A stretch of 64,000 nt of DNA from Sulfitobacter sp. JL08 (GCF_003352045.1 NZ_CP025815.1:4154001-4218000), one strand, 5' to 3'; positions 28,095-37,348 are shown, counted from the first letter of the stretch. A program made the numbers and translations. The notes: a model not told the origin generated them from the letters alone.

Positions 28095-29156
28095 ATGTTG
28101 GACGCAACCCCTAAAGCAGTCTGCCCCGCACATGCGCCGTCAGATCACCCGAAACTGCCGCAGGAAAAGGTTGGGATCCTGATCGCCAATCTGGGAACGC
28201 CGGACAATTACGATTACTGGTCCATGCGGCGGTATCTGGGTGAATTTCTGTCAGACCAGCGTGTTATTGATTACAGCCCGTGGCTTTGGCAGCCGTTGCT
28301 GCAACTTGTGATTCTGACAAAGCGGCCCTTTTCAAGTGGCGCCGCCTATAAATCGATCTGGAACCACGAAGCTGGCGAAAGCCCCTTGATGACCATCACC
28401 AAACAGCAAACCGCCAAAATATCTTCGGCGATGAAGGCGCGGTTCGGGGATGATGTCATGGTCGATTTCTGCATGCGCTACGGTAACCCGTCGACAAAAT
28501 CAAAAGTACGCGCAATGGTCGATGCCGGTTGCCGCAAGATATTGTTTTTCCCGCTTTATCCGCATTATGCGGGCGCCACATCGGCCACCGCAAATGATGC
28601 GTTTTTCCGCGCTTTGATGGAAGAAAAGTGGCAACCGGTCACGCGCACAGTTGAACCCTATTTCCAGCATCCGATGTATATCGAGGCGCTGGCCCAGTCC
28701 ATTGAACGGGCCTACGATGAGGCAGACAAAAAACCGGACCTTCTTGTCTGTTCCTATCACGGTGTCCCAAAGCGTTATCTGACCGAAGGTGATCCCTATC
28801 ACTGCCAGTGTCAGAAAACGACGCGCCTGCTGAAAGAGCGTCTGGGCTGGGATGACAGCGAGATTACCACAACCTTTCAATCCCGTTTCGGACCGGAAGA
28901 ATGGCTTCAACCCTACTCGGTTGAGGAAGTGGCCCGTTTGGCGGAAGCCGGAAAAACAAACATCGCGGTTTGCGCCCCGGCCTTTTCGGCCGACTGCATC
29001 GAGACGCTGGAAGAGATAAACGAAGAGATCAAGGAAAGCTTTGAAGAGGCGGGCGGTAAAGACTTTACCTACATTCCCTGCCTGAACGATGATGATGCGC
29101 ATATTGCAGCGCTGGAACAGATCATCCTTGAAAACACACGTGGCTGGCTGGACTAG
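28095..29156 (+). CDS. hemH: Ferrochelatase
   Basis: Inserts Fe(II) into protoporphyrin IX, the last step of haem synthesis. The 353 residues contain GILIANLGTPDNYDYW, the metal/porphyrin-site His in FPLYPHYAGATS at about residue 156, and the conserved Glu in FSADCIETLEEI. The N-terminus has about 25 residues before the core (MLDATPKAVCPAHAPSDHP), longer than many homologues. GGAATATCAA precedes the ATG. A strong bidirectional terminator follows at 29199. A conserved-looking small membrane peptide gene lies opposite, downstream. Confidence 0.96.
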   Translation: MLDATPKAVCPAHAPSDHPKLPQEKVGILIANLGTPDNYDYWSMRRYLGEFLSDQRVIDYSPWLWQPLLQLVILTKRPFSSGAAYKSIWNHEAGESPLMTITKQQTAKISSAMKARFGDDVMVDFCMRYGNPSTKSKVRAMVDAGCRKILFFPLYPHYAGATSATANDAFFRALMEEKWQPVTRTVEPYFQHPMYIEALAQSIERAYDEADKKPDLLVCSYHGVPKRYLTEGDPYHCQCQKTTRLLKERLGWDDSEITTTFQSRFGPEEWLQPYSVEEVARLAEAGKTNIAVCAPAFSADCIETLEEINEEIKESFEEAGGKDFTYIPCLNDDDAHIAALEQIILENTRGWLD

Positions 29157-29198
29157 TCCGGCACACCACCTGCGACCGAAACAATGCCGCACAAAAGA

Positions 29199-29230
29199 AA
29201 AAGGCGATGGAACCCCATCGCCTTTTCCCT
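29199..29230. terminator. Bidirectional intrinsic terminator between hemH and the 60-residue gene
   Basis: AAAAGGCGATGG (29199-29210) and CCATCGCCTTTT (29215-29226) form a perfect 12-bp stem with an AACC loop. On the plus strand it is followed by TTTTCCCTT and on the minus strand by TTTTCTTTT, so it can end both hemH and the convergent small gene. Confidence 0.88.
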
Positions 29231-29250
29231 TGTAAAACTGTCAGTACGTA

Positions 29251-29433
29251 TCAGTCGGCTGCAACAGCGGCACCAACGATAACCAGCAGCAACAGTGGCA
29301 ACCAAATGCCACCGGACGAACCGGTTGTTTCTTCAACGACCACAGGAGCTTCGATAACAGGCTCGGCGATTGTGCCGGCAAATGCAGTCGAAGCAGCAGC
29401 TGTCAGAGCAGCGGCGAGTACAAGTTTCTTCAT
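29251..29433 (-). CDS. Small exported membrane peptide, 60 residues
   Basis: ATG at 29433 follows a near-perfect GGAGG ribosome-binding site with 6-nt spacing. The product starts with a clear signal peptide, [20 protein letters not shown], has a short Pro/Glu/Val-rich middle and ends with a hydrophobic segment IWLPLLLLVIVGAAVAAD. After cleavage the mature peptide would be about 40 residues with one C-terminal membrane helix. It has its own terminator (29199-29230). Function unknown; it is convergent with hemH, and any link to haem is only positional. Confidence 0.75.
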   Translation of the reverse strand: MKKLVLAAALTAAASTAFAGTIAEPVIEAPVVVEETTGSSGGIWLPLLLLVIVGAAVAAD

Positions 29434-29570
29434 ATTAACCTCCAGAATTCGCGTGGCGGAAAAATACCGGCACGCACCCAAGACTTACCTCGTACTCTTG
29501 TCTAACCAGCAAACATGGCGGATTGCAAACTTAACTTACTGTTCCCGCGCTCTTAAAACCCAAAATGTCG

Positions 29571-30173
29571 TCAAATTAGCAACACTTGCGTGCCCACTTT
29601 CGCCATCGCGAACAGCTCGGCAATGTTTTCATTGTACAAGCCAATGCATCCATTGGACGATTGTCTGCCGATTTTGCGCGTATCGTGCGTTCCGTGAATA
29701 CGGTAATATGTCCAGCCCAGATAAAGCGCGTGTGTTCCCAATGGGTTGTCCGGCCCTGGGCCGATATATTCGGGCCATTCAGGATTGCGCCGCAGCATCG
29801 ACGGTGTCGGCCGCCAACTGGGTCCTTCGACCTTCTGTACAACCGAAGTCCTGCCGCGCCGGGTCAACTCTTCGCTTAACGGAACGCTGGACGGGTACAA
29901 TTTATAGATCGATTGATCTTCTGACCAGTAATGCAGCGCTCGTGATGAAATATCGACCAGAATGGCCCCATTTCTGGTGTTGCTGAAATAGGGCTGCCAA
30001 TCCAGCGTTCTGAAACTTGAAATATTGCGGCGTACGACCTCGGACAGATCGCGTTCAACTTCGTACGTACCATCGGAACTGGTTGATTGTGCGATCGCAG
30101 GCGTTGCAGCAAGGGCAGCAGTTCCAGCCAGAAAGGCGCGGCGCGTTGGCATGTCAAACGGCGTTTTCGTCAT
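29571..30173 (-). CDS. Tat-exported L,D-transpeptidase
   Basis: A 200-residue YkuD-domain enzyme that forms 3-3 peptidoglycan crosslinks or attaches proteins to the wall. The N-terminus has a twin-arginine signal, PTRRAFLAGTAALAATPAIAQ split after residue 28. The catalytic block is HGTHDTRKIGRQSSNGCIGL, with the nucleophilic Cys in SNGCIGL near residue 176. GGAGAATTACA precedes the ATG. It is divergent from a CAP-domain lipoprotein; a second L,D-transpeptidase lies beyond that gene. Confidence 0.92.
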   Translation of the reverse strand: MTKTPFDMPTRRAFLAGTAALAATPAIAQSTSSDGTYEVERDLSEVVRRNISSFRTLDWQPYFSNTRNGAILVDISSRALHYWSEDQSIYKLYPSSVPLSEELTRRGRTSVVQKVEGPSWRPTPSMLRRNPEWPEYIGPGPDNPLGTHALYLGWTYYRIHGTHDTRKIGRQSSNGCIGLYNENIAELFAMAKVGTQVLLI

Positions 30174-30338
30174 TGTAATTCTCCGGATTCGGACTCTGAG
30201 CAGTTGGTTTCATAATATGGCGAGAAAGACGCAGTCGCAAATCAAACCAAAGTTATTTGATATCAGACACGCGAAGTAGGTTTGTAAGATGCGTCATCTC
30301 GCGGTATTCGGGTGTAAACATAGTATATAGGAAGTCTC

Positions 30339-30845
30339 ATGCGGATAATTGCACTGCTCTTTGCCGGTCTGGTCGCTTTGGCTGCGTGCGCCCCATCCGA
30401 GCCGCAGCTGGGTGCCGATGGTCAGCCTTTGCCGAAACTGTACCGAATCGGTAATCTGGATACGTCAAAAATCCAGTTTCGGGTGCTTGATTCTGTAAAC
30501 GCCCTGCGGCAGGCGGCAGGTGCACCACCTGTTGCACTTGATTCCAAGCTGAACGCCGCGGCGGCCACCCATTCGCGCGATATGTCGGTGCAGAACCGTC
30601 CGTGGCATTTTGGATCTGACGGATCCTCGCCCATCGATCGCGTTCAAAGGGTCGGATATCCCGGGCGTTTGACCGGCGAAAACATTTCGGAAACCTATGA
30701 AACCGAAGTTCAGACACTGGCCGCCTGGATGGAACAACCCGATACCCGCGCCGTCATCCTGAACCCCGAGGCGCGGAACATGGGATTCTCGTGGTTTCAG
30801 GAATCAAACGGAAAGATCTGGTGGACAATGGTGATGGGAAGCTGA
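30339..30845 (+). CDS. CAP-domain lipoprotein
   Basis: A 168-residue envelope protein with a lipoprotein signal MRIIALLFAGLVALAACAP; the Cys at residue 17 is the likely lipidation site. The mature part is an SCP/PR1 (CAP) domain: NALRQAAGAPPVALDSKLNA begins the first helix, ATHSRDMSVQNR and the later GENISETYETEVQTLAAWM are standard CAP blocks. The bacterial CAP role is not settled; some bind lipids or cell-wall material. AGGAAGTCTC precedes the ATG. It is bracketed by two L,D-transpeptidases, so an envelope role is reasonable by context. Confidence 0.85.
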   Translation: MRIIALLFAGLVALAACAPSEPQLGADGQPLPKLYRIGNLDTSKIQFRVLDSVNALRQAAGAPPVALDSKLNAAAATHSRDMSVQNRPWHFGSDGSSPIDRVQRVGYPGRLTGENISETYETEVQTLAAWMEQPDTRAVILNPEARNMGFSWFQESNGKIWWTMVMGS

Positions 30846-30852
30846 TCCGGCC

Positions 30853-31347
30853 TTATGGTCGGATTGTAATCGGCGTTCCGTTTCGAACCATTGCGTAAAT
30901 ATCTTCTATTTCGCGATCCGTTACCGCAATGCAGCCCCATGTCCAATCATCCACGCCGTTGCGCCATTTCTTTGGACGCCCATGAATGAAAATGTCACCA
31001 CCCGGTGATTTGCCCAAGGCTTTGGCCGCGGCGATATCATCCTGATTGGGATAGGAAATTCCGATCGACAGATGGAACTTGCTGTTTGGGTTGCGCCGGT
31101 CGATCACATAGGTGCCTTCGGGCGTTCTGCCGTCGCCTTCGATCGATTTGTGGCCCGTCGGCGCAAAGCCAAGCGAAATCTGGTAGTCCTTCAACACCTC
31201 TTCATGGTGCAGCAGGTACATTTTCCGCGCTTCCTTGTTCACGACAACCGAGGTGACTTCCGGCCCGTCATATGTCTTGAATTTGCTGGCACACCCGGTC
31301 AGGCCCAGTGCAGCCAGAATGACCAATAGGAACTGTAAACTGCGCAT
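30853..31347 (-). CDS. Lipoprotein L,D-transpeptidase (YafK-type)
   Basis: A 164-residue YkuD-domain protein. The signal MRSLQFLLVILAALGLTGCAS carries a lipobox with Cys at residue 19. The catalytic region reads IFIHGRPKKWRNGVDDWTWG followed by CIAVTDREIEDIY, with the nucleophilic Cys in WGCIAV near residue 141. The spacing and the GxxWTxGCIA form match the ErfK/YafK branch that can cleave the link between Lpp and peptidoglycan, though a crosslinking role is also possible. It is convergent with the CAP gene and 86 nt from the channel gene. Confidence 0.88.
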   Translation of the reverse strand: MRSLQFLLVILAALGLTGCASKFKTYDGPEVTSVVVNKEARKMYLLHHEEVLKDYQISLGFAPTGHKSIEGDGRTPEGTYVIDRRNPNSKFHLSIGISYPNQDDIAAAKALGKSPGGDIFIHGRPKKWRNGVDDWTWGCIAVTDREIEDIYAMVRNGTPITIRP

Positions 31348-31433
31348 TTCTTGCTCTTTATGTTTGCCTCATCCCGTTCCTACCCCGAGATGCTGTTTGC
31401 GCAAAGCACATTCGAACAGACGTAACGCAGCCG

Positions 31434-32204
31434 TTATTTCCGATCGAGCCGCCTTTCGATTTCGGCAAGTCTGGCCAGAACCTCGTCACGGTAGGCATCA
31501 GTACGCACGCCGTCTTCTTGGGCGTGTGCATCTTGCATTGAGTTCACGATCAGACCGACGAGAAGGTTCACAACGGCAAACGTGGTAACCATTATAAACG
31601 GCACAAAAAACACCCAGGCAAAGGGATAAACCTCCATCACGGGGCGCACGATGCCCATCGACCAGCTTTCAAGGGTCATGATCTGGAACAGCGTGTATCC
31701 CGATTGCCCCAAAGACCCGAACCATTGCGGGAAAGACGCCGCAAACAATTTGGTCGAAATAACCGCACCGATGTAGAAGATGATCGCCATAAGCAGGAAA
31801 ACGCTGCCCATGCCCGGCAGAGCCAGAACAAAACCTTCGACAACACGGCGCAAACGTGGCGCAACGGAAATGACCCGCAAGACCCGCAGAATGCGCAGCG
31901 CCCGCAAAACCGACATGGATTGCGCCCCCGGCACAAGAGCCGCGCCGACAATTACGAAATCAAAAAGGTTCCAGCCGCTTTTGAAAAACCGGCCTCCATG
32001 CGCCACAAGCTTCAAACTGATTTCAATCACGAATATGGCAAGGCACGTCTGATCAAGCGCTAGAATCAACGGGCCGAAACGCGCCATGATAGGTGCCGAA
32101 GTTTCCATTCCCAACAGGATCGCATTGAAAATAATCACGGCGATCACGCCGTTTGTGACCATCGGGCTAGCCAGCCAGTCCGCGAGCCTGCTGCGAAAAT
32201 CCAT
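31434..32204 (-). CDS. Bacterial voltage-gated sodium channel (NaChBac/NavSp type)
   Basis: A 256-residue, six-helix, homotetrameric channel. The voltage sensor S4 has four Arg at three-residue spacing (R101, R104, R107, R110 in VLRALRILRVLRVIS), the pore selectivity filter is TLESWSM at residues 177-183, identical to that of well-studied bacterial Nav channels, and S6 is TTFAVVNLLVGLIVNSM. A short charged C-terminal helix (about 236-256) fits the coiled-coil tetramer bundle. ATG at 32204 is preferred because AAAGGGAACATG puts the ribosome site at proper spacing; the ATG at 32207 is adjacent. It lies 20 nt after the RlmD-like gene. Confidence 0.92.
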   Translation of the reverse strand: MDFRSRLADWLASPMVTNGVIAVIIFNAILLGMETSAPIMARFGPLILALDQTCLAIFVIEISLKLVAHGGRFFKSGWNLFDFVIVGAALVPGAQSMSVLRALRILRVLRVISVAPRLRRVVEGFVLALPGMGSVFLLMAIIFYIGAVISTKLFAASFPQWFGSLGQSGYTLFQIMTLESWSMGIVRPVMEVYPFAWVFFVPFIMVTTFAVVNLLVGLIVNSMQDAHAQEDGVRTDAYRDEVLARLAEIERRLDRK

Positions 32205-32224
32205 CATGTTCCCTTTTAACGATT

Positions 32225-33451
32225 TCAAACCATATGGGTTCGCGTGAACGCTGCGGCAAGCTCTGTATGGGGTGACCAGCGGAACTGATCGACAACTTGC
32301 ACCCAGACAAGCTGAAACCCTGATTTCGTCAAACAGGCGGCATCGCGCGCGAACGTACCCGGGTTGCACGATACATAGGCGATTTTTTGAACATCGCTTT
32401 TTGCCAACTGCTCCACCTGCGCTTCCGCTCCGGCGCGCGGCGGATCAAGAACAACGGCCTCAACATGCCTGAATTCATCAGGATAAAGCGGCCGCCGGAA
32501 CAGATCGCGGGTTTCATGTGTGACTTTTTTCAATCCTGTCGCGCGGCGCCAACCCTGATCCAGCGCGGCCATCATTGCCGCTTCGCCTTCCACGCAATGA
32601 ACTTCTGCCTGATCGGCAAGCGGGAGCGAAAACGTTCCGCATCCGGCAAAAAGATCCGTTATTTTACCTGCATCGCCAACAGCCGCACGAACAGCAGCAA
32701 GCAATGCTGCCTCTCCGTCAGCGGTGGCCTGCAAGAACGCACCGGGCGGCGGAACAACCTGTGCGTGGCCGAATGGCTGCACCGGGGGGGCCTGCATTGC
32801 GACCACCTCGTCATCCCAGCTCAGCCGCGCAACGCCGCGCCCCTCGGTCCAGGCGGCAAGCGCAATGCGCAGCGCCCCATCCAGATCCTTGCCGCCGGCA
32901 ACGGCCACATCAAGGCCAGCTGACGACTGCGTCAGCGTAACCGAAAGATGCCCTTTGCGGCTGCCCCCGGCGCCTGCCAATCCACCCAAATCCGGTAGGA
33001 TGGCAATAAGGTCAGGGTGCAAAAGTTTGCAGTCGGGCAACTCGACGATCACGTCTGATCCGCGTGCATGAAACCCTGTCAGCGAACCTTTCTTGGTACG
33101 CCGCACCGCCAGTGTGGCACGCCTGCGGCTTTGGGCGGGCGATGTGTGGATGGGAAGAAAATCAGTGTCTATTCCGTGCGAAAGCAGCAATTCCCTGACA
33201 AGGTCAGTCTTCCAGTTTGCAACAAACTCGTCAGAAGCATGCTGTAACTGGCACCCGCCACAGGTTTTGAAATGACGGCACGGGGGCGTTACGCGATCAG
33301 CGGATGGCGTCAGAATGCGCACATCTGTCACGCGCGCCCCTTCGGCCACCCCCGTCACCACCTCGCCTGGCAGCGTAAGAGGTACGTAAAACGGGCCATC
33401 GGCCACGCCATCGCCCTGATGGCCCAAACGCTTGATTGTGAACTGGTTCAT
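32225..33451 (-). CDS. RNA uracil-5-methyltransferase (RlmD/TrmA family)
   Basis: A 408-residue SAM-dependent RNA m5U methyltransferase. The N-terminal part resembles a TRAM fold (FTIKRLGHQGDGVADG), followed by an iron-sulfur cluster-type Cys set CRHFKTCGGCQLQH with a further Cys near residue 150, then the Rossmann domain with DLFAGCGTFSLPLAD and the catalytic block VLDPPRAGAEAQ and YVSCNPGTFARD, where the Cys is the nucleophile. The cluster favours RlmD-type 23S rRNA methylation, but closely related activities cannot be separated. It precedes the sodium channel gene in one operon. Confidence 0.88.
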   Translation of the reverse strand: MNQFTIKRLGHQGDGVADGPFYVPLTLPGEVVTGVAEGARVTDVRILTPSADRVTPPCRHFKTCGGCQLQHASDEFVANWKTDLVRELLLSHGIDTDFLPIHTSPAQSRRRATLAVRRTKKGSLTGFHARGSDVIVELPDCKLLHPDLIAILPDLGGLAGAGGSRKGHLSVTLTQSSAGLDVAVAGGKDLDGALRIALAAWTEGRGVARLSWDDEVVAMQAPPVQPFGHAQVVPPPGAFLQATADGEAALLAAVRAAVGDAGKITDLFAGCGTFSLPLADQAEVHCVEGEAAMMAALDQGWRRATGLKKVTHETRDLFRRPLYPDEFRHVEAVVLDPPRAGAEAQVEQLAKSDVQKIAYVSCNPGTFARDAACLTKSGFQLVWVQVVDQFRWSPHTELAAAFTRTHMV

Positions 33452-33490
33452 TTAGGTCTGATACCCGTAGAACGCTTGTTGCAAAAGCAC

Positions 33491-35323
33491 CTATTCCGCC
33501 GCCCGCGTTTCGATGAAGCCACCCGATTGCCTGCTCCAGAACTGCGCGTACAGACCATCACGCGCCAACAAGGCCTTGTGCGATCCGGATTCGACGATCT
33601 TGCCGTTGTCCAGAACGATGATCCGGTCCATTTCCGAAAGGGTCGACAGCCTGTGGGCGATGGCCAGAACCGTCTTGCCCTGCATCACACGACTAAGCGC
33701 CGATTGGATGGATGCCTCAACCTCGCTGTCCAGCGCGCTGGTCGCTTCGTCCAGAACCAGAATTGGTGCGTCCTTTAAAATGGCGCGCGCCAGGGCGATC
33801 CGCTGGCGTTGCCCACCGGACAGTTTCACGCCACGTTCGCCCAGATGGGCATCGTACCCGGTGCGCCCTTTGTGATCCTGAAGCTCCAGAATGAATTCGT
33901 GCGCCTCGGCTTGCTTGGCGGCAGCGATCAGCTCGTCTTGTGATGCATCCGGACGACCATAAGATATGTTTTCGCGCGCCGATCTGTTGAACATTGCCGT
34001 TTCCTGCGTGACCATTCCAATCTGTCGGCGCAGACTTTCTTGCGTCACCTTCGAAATGTCCTGTCCATCAATGCGGATACGGCCATTTTCCACGTCATAG
34101 AGCCGCATCAAGACCGAAACCAGCGTCGATTTTCCGGCACCGGACGCACCTACGATGCCCAGCTTTTCGCCGGGCCGTACGGCCAGGTTTATGTCATCGA
34201 TGCCGCCCGTCCGACGGCCATAGGCAAATCCGACGTGATCAAACGCAACCTCTCCCTTGGTTACGATCAGGTCGGGTGTTTCATCGGAATCATCAATCCG
34301 GTTGCGCGGTGTCAGGGTGCGCATACCATCTTCGATTTCGCCCACATTGGAATAAATCGCCATAAGCGTAAAGCTGACCCAGCCTGTCATCTGGGCAATC
34401 CGGATCGAAACCGCCCCGGCGGCGACAATGTCGCCTTCTGTTGCCAGACCCGACCGCCACAACATCAAAACCCCGCCAATCATCAGCACGGGCAGAACAC
34501 CTGCCAAGGTCATCAGGCAAAACCGGAAACCTGCTGATAGGTACCCGAACCGCAACGCCTTTTCGCGAAAATATTGCATCGCGCCCAGCGCCGCACGGTC
34601 TTCGTGATCGGCATGTGCGAACAGTTTTACGGTCTTGATATTCGTAATCGTATCAACCACCTGGCCGGATACCATCGCACGTGCGCCCGCGCGACTGGCC
34701 GACAAGGTGCGAACCCGGGGCAAGAACCAGTTGATCATTGCAAAATAAAGGCCCAGCCAGATCACGAATGCTGCCGCGACACGCCAGTCGATCGCAAACA
34801 ATAGCACGACAGATCCCAGCAGCGATGCCAGTGCAAAGGCAACCACATTGATCATTTCCGCTGCAACTTCGGTTACCGCACGCGCCGCCTGCATCTGTTT
34901 CTGGGCAATGCGCCCCGCAAAATCGTCATCAAAAAACCCGACACTCTGGCCCAGTGTCCAGCGATGCAACCGGGACAAAACAAGCGGATTCACATTGGGC
35001 TGAACGATAATTGCGTTGGCCGACGCGCTAAGCCCGAACAATAAGGGACGGGCAAGAATGAAAAACGCAATCGCCCCAATGATCATCCATGTGTTGGAAC
35101 CGTCAAAGAAAGTGTCGGGTGTGCTTGAAACCGCGCTGTCTATAACCAAACCCAGAATCAGGGCGGTTCCGGCCTCAAGCGCGCCGGCGGCGGCGGACAA
35201 AAACGCTGCAAGCCACAAGGCAGGCCATGCTCCCGAAAGGCACCATCGAAAGAACGCGCCCAGCGTTTCGGGGGGCGCACCATCCGCCTCTTCAAACGCA
35301 TCTATCATCGTCTCGATTTTCAC
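33491..35323 (-). CDS. ABC exporter, fused membrane and ATPase domains (subunit 2)
   Basis: A 610-residue half transporter. The N-terminal membrane domain has about six helices (for example WLAAFLSAAAGALEAGTALI, NVVAFALASLLGSVVLLF), and the C-terminal ATPase carries Walker A GASGAGKSTLVSVL, signature LSGGQRQRIALARAI and Walker B ILVLDEATSALDS. The start overlaps the preceding exporter gene by 4 nt (ATGA), so the two are probably a heterodimer. It resembles MsbA/multidrug exporters; the substrate is unknown. The 40-nt gap separates it from the RlmD-like gene. Confidence 0.92.
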   Translation of the reverse strand: MKIETMIDAFEEADGAPPETLGAFFRWCLSGAWPALWLAAFLSAAAGALEAGTALILGLVIDSAVSSTPDTFFDGSNTWMIIGAIAFFILARPLLFGLSASANAIIVQPNVNPLVLSRLHRWTLGQSVGFFDDDFAGRIAQKQMQAARAVTEVAAEMINVVAFALASLLGSVVLLFAIDWRVAAAFVIWLGLYFAMINWFLPRVRTLSASRAGARAMVSGQVVDTITNIKTVKLFAHADHEDRAALGAMQYFREKALRFGYLSAGFRFCLMTLAGVLPVLMIGGVLMLWRSGLATEGDIVAAGAVSIRIAQMTGWVSFTLMAIYSNVGEIEDGMRTLTPRNRIDDSDETPDLIVTKGEVAFDHVGFAYGRRTGGIDDINLAVRPGEKLGIVGASGAGKSTLVSVLMRLYDVENGRIRIDGQDISKVTQESLRRQIGMVTQETAMFNRSARENISYGRPDASQDELIAAAKQAEAHEFILELQDHKGRTGYDAHLGERGVKLSGGQRQRIALARAILKDAPILVLDEATSALDSEVEASIQSALSRVMQGKTVLAIAHRLSTLSEMDRIIVLDNGKIVESGSHKALLARDGLYAQFWSRQSGGFIETRAAE

Positions 35324-37158
35324 TCGGCTGCCTCGACATTCAGAAACCCGCCGGATTGGCGTGCCCAGAATGATGAATATAGGCCGCCTTTTTCCAAAAG
35401 CGCGTCATGTGATCCTTCTTCGACAACGCGGCCCTGATCCAGCACCAGAATACGATCCATATGGGCAATTGTGGACAGCCGGTGCGCGATTGCGATCACC
35501 GTCTTGCCTTCCATCATTCCATACAATGTGTCCTGAATCGCGGCTTCCACCTCGCTGTCCAGCGCGCTGGTTGCTTCGTCCAGCAGCAGGATGGGCGCAT
35601 CTTTCAGAATGACGCGCGCAAGTGTGATCCGTTGCCGTTGCCCACCAGAAAGCTTGACCCCTCTTTCGCCGACATGCGCATCATATCCGCTGCGCCCTTC
35701 CGGATCGGTCAGATCCAGAATGAAATCATGCGCTTCGGCTTGACGGGCCGCAGACAGCATTTCCTGTTCGGTCGCCTCGGGGCGCCCGTAAAGGATGTTG
35801 TCGCGCACTGACCGGTGCAGCAGCGAACTGTCTTGCTGCACCATTCCGATGTTCAAACGCAAACTGTCTTGCGTCACCTTTGTGATGTCCTGGCCATCAA
35901 TCAGAATGCGACCGCTGTCAGGGTCGTAAAACCGCAATAAGAGCTTTACCAGTGTCGATTTTCCTGCCCCTGATCGCCCGATCAGGCCAATTTTTTCACC
36001 GGGTTCGATGGTCAGATCTATCCGGTCCAGTCCGCCTGCTTCGCGACCATAGTGATGACTTAGCGATTGCAGTTCGATCCTTCCGTTTGTCAGAACAAGC
36101 GGCTTTGCCCCGATCGTGTCTTTCAGGGCAATGGGTTGCGCAATGGTTTCCATGCCTTCCGCAACAACGCCAAGCTCTCGGAAAAACGATGTCAGCGCCC
36201 ACATGATCCACGCCGTCATCGAATTCAGCCGCAAGGTCAGCGTGATTGCGGCGGCCACCACGCCCACACTTGCCTGTTCCTGAACCCACAACAGAACGCC
36301 CATGCCCACAACGCCAACGATCAACAGCCCGTTCAGCGTCACAAGTGCGATATCCATCTTGGTGAAGATCCGCATTTCCGCCTGAAACGTTCTGCGGCTT
36401 TCTTCGATTGCGTCCTGCGCAAAATTAAGTTCACGGCTGTGATGAGCGAACATCTTGACCGAATGGATGTTGGAATAGCTGTCCACCACCCGCCCGGTGA
36501 TCGCCGAACGTGCATCCGACGCCGCCTTGGATGCGGGCCCGACGCGCGACACGGTCCAGCGGACCAAAGCAGCATAAAGCGCAAACCACAGCAGCAATGG
36601 CAGCAGCAACCGCACATCCGCAAACATCAACAAAACCGCCGCGCCGATCAGATAGGCCAGCGAAAACGATATCGCGTCAAACACCTGAAAAACCACTTCG
36701 CCGGCGGCAGGCGGGGTTTGCATGATCCGGTTTGCAATGCGACCTGCGAAATCGTTTTCGAACCAGCCAACAGATTGACGCAAAACATGTTTATGCGCGC
36801 GCCACCGGATCAGCGTTCCGAAATTGGGCAGAATCGTATTGTTCAGCAGCACCACATCAAGCGCTTGAAGAACTGGCCGCAGGAAAACGATGAACACGGC
36901 AACCAGGATCAATTCGGTGCCATAATTGTCCCACACTTTGGCCGGATCGCCCGACATCAAATCAACAACCCGGCCCATGTAATAGATCAGGCCGACTTCG
37001 ATCGCGGCGACAACGATTGACATGAAGGCCGTGAATGCGAAAACGCGCCGGAATGGCTGCGCGTAATCCTTCAGAAACAGCCACAGCGTTTGCGGAGGGT
37101 GGTCCGTTTCAGTGTATTCTACATAAGGATCGACAAGATTTTCGAAAAATTTGAACAT
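35320..37158 (-). CDS. ABC exporter, fused membrane and ATPase domains (subunit 1)
   Basis: A 612-residue half transporter closely similar to the next gene. It shows the ATPase motifs GRSGAGKSTLVKLL, LSGGQRQRITLARVI and LLLDEATSALDSEVE, and the D-loop and H-loop (AIAHRLSTIAHMDRI). The start is ATG at 37158 (MFKFFENLVDPYVEYTE); an in-frame extension to 37203 has no ribosome-binding site. The two genes look like a tandem duplication that has diverged. Both ATPase domains keep intact catalytic Glu (DEATS), so both sites may be active. Confidence 0.92.
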   Translation of the reverse strand: MFKFFENLVDPYVEYTETDHPPQTLWLFLKDYAQPFRRVFAFTAFMSIVVAAIEVGLIYYMGRVVDLMSGDPAKVWDNYGTELILVAVFIVFLRPVLQALDVVLLNNTILPNFGTLIRWRAHKHVLRQSVGWFENDFAGRIANRIMQTPPAAGEVVFQVFDAISFSLAYLIGAAVLLMFADVRLLLPLLLWFALYAALVRWTVSRVGPASKAASDARSAITGRVVDSYSNIHSVKMFAHHSRELNFAQDAIEESRRTFQAEMRIFTKMDIALVTLNGLLIVGVVGMGVLLWVQEQASVGVVAAAITLTLRLNSMTAWIMWALTSFFRELGVVAEGMETIAQPIALKDTIGAKPLVLTNGRIELQSLSHHYGREAGGLDRIDLTIEPGEKIGLIGRSGAGKSTLVKLLLRFYDPDSGRILIDGQDITKVTQDSLRLNIGMVQQDSSLLHRSVRDNILYGRPEATEQEMLSAARQAEAHDFILDLTDPEGRSGYDAHVGERGVKLSGGQRQRITLARVILKDAPILLLDEATSALDSEVEAAIQDTLYGMMEGKTVIAIAHRLSTIAHMDRILVLDQGRVVEEGSHDALLEKGGLYSSFWARQSGGFLNVEAAE

Positions 37159-37348
37159 GGCGGCAATCCGACAGGGAACAGGGTAGCATAAAGACGACTG
37201 CAAGAAGGCGCGGCCGTCCCGACGGGGCGGTGAATTCAGCTAAAGCCGTACCAGATCCCGCAATACATACCGTAGTCCTCCACGTCGCCATGTGTGAATT
37301 TTCCGGAAGGTATCGCAGTTCTTCGGGGCTGTCACCCCTTGGCGGTCC
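37159..37348. other. 190-nt gap between cca and the ABC exporter pair
   Basis: No credible gene or RNA was recognised here. A weak GGGG/CCCC hairpin (minus strand, near 37335-37348) without a U-run follows the cca stop and could mark its transcript end. The promoter of the exporter pair is presumably in this gap but I could not identify a convincing -35/-10 pair. Confidence 0.4.
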
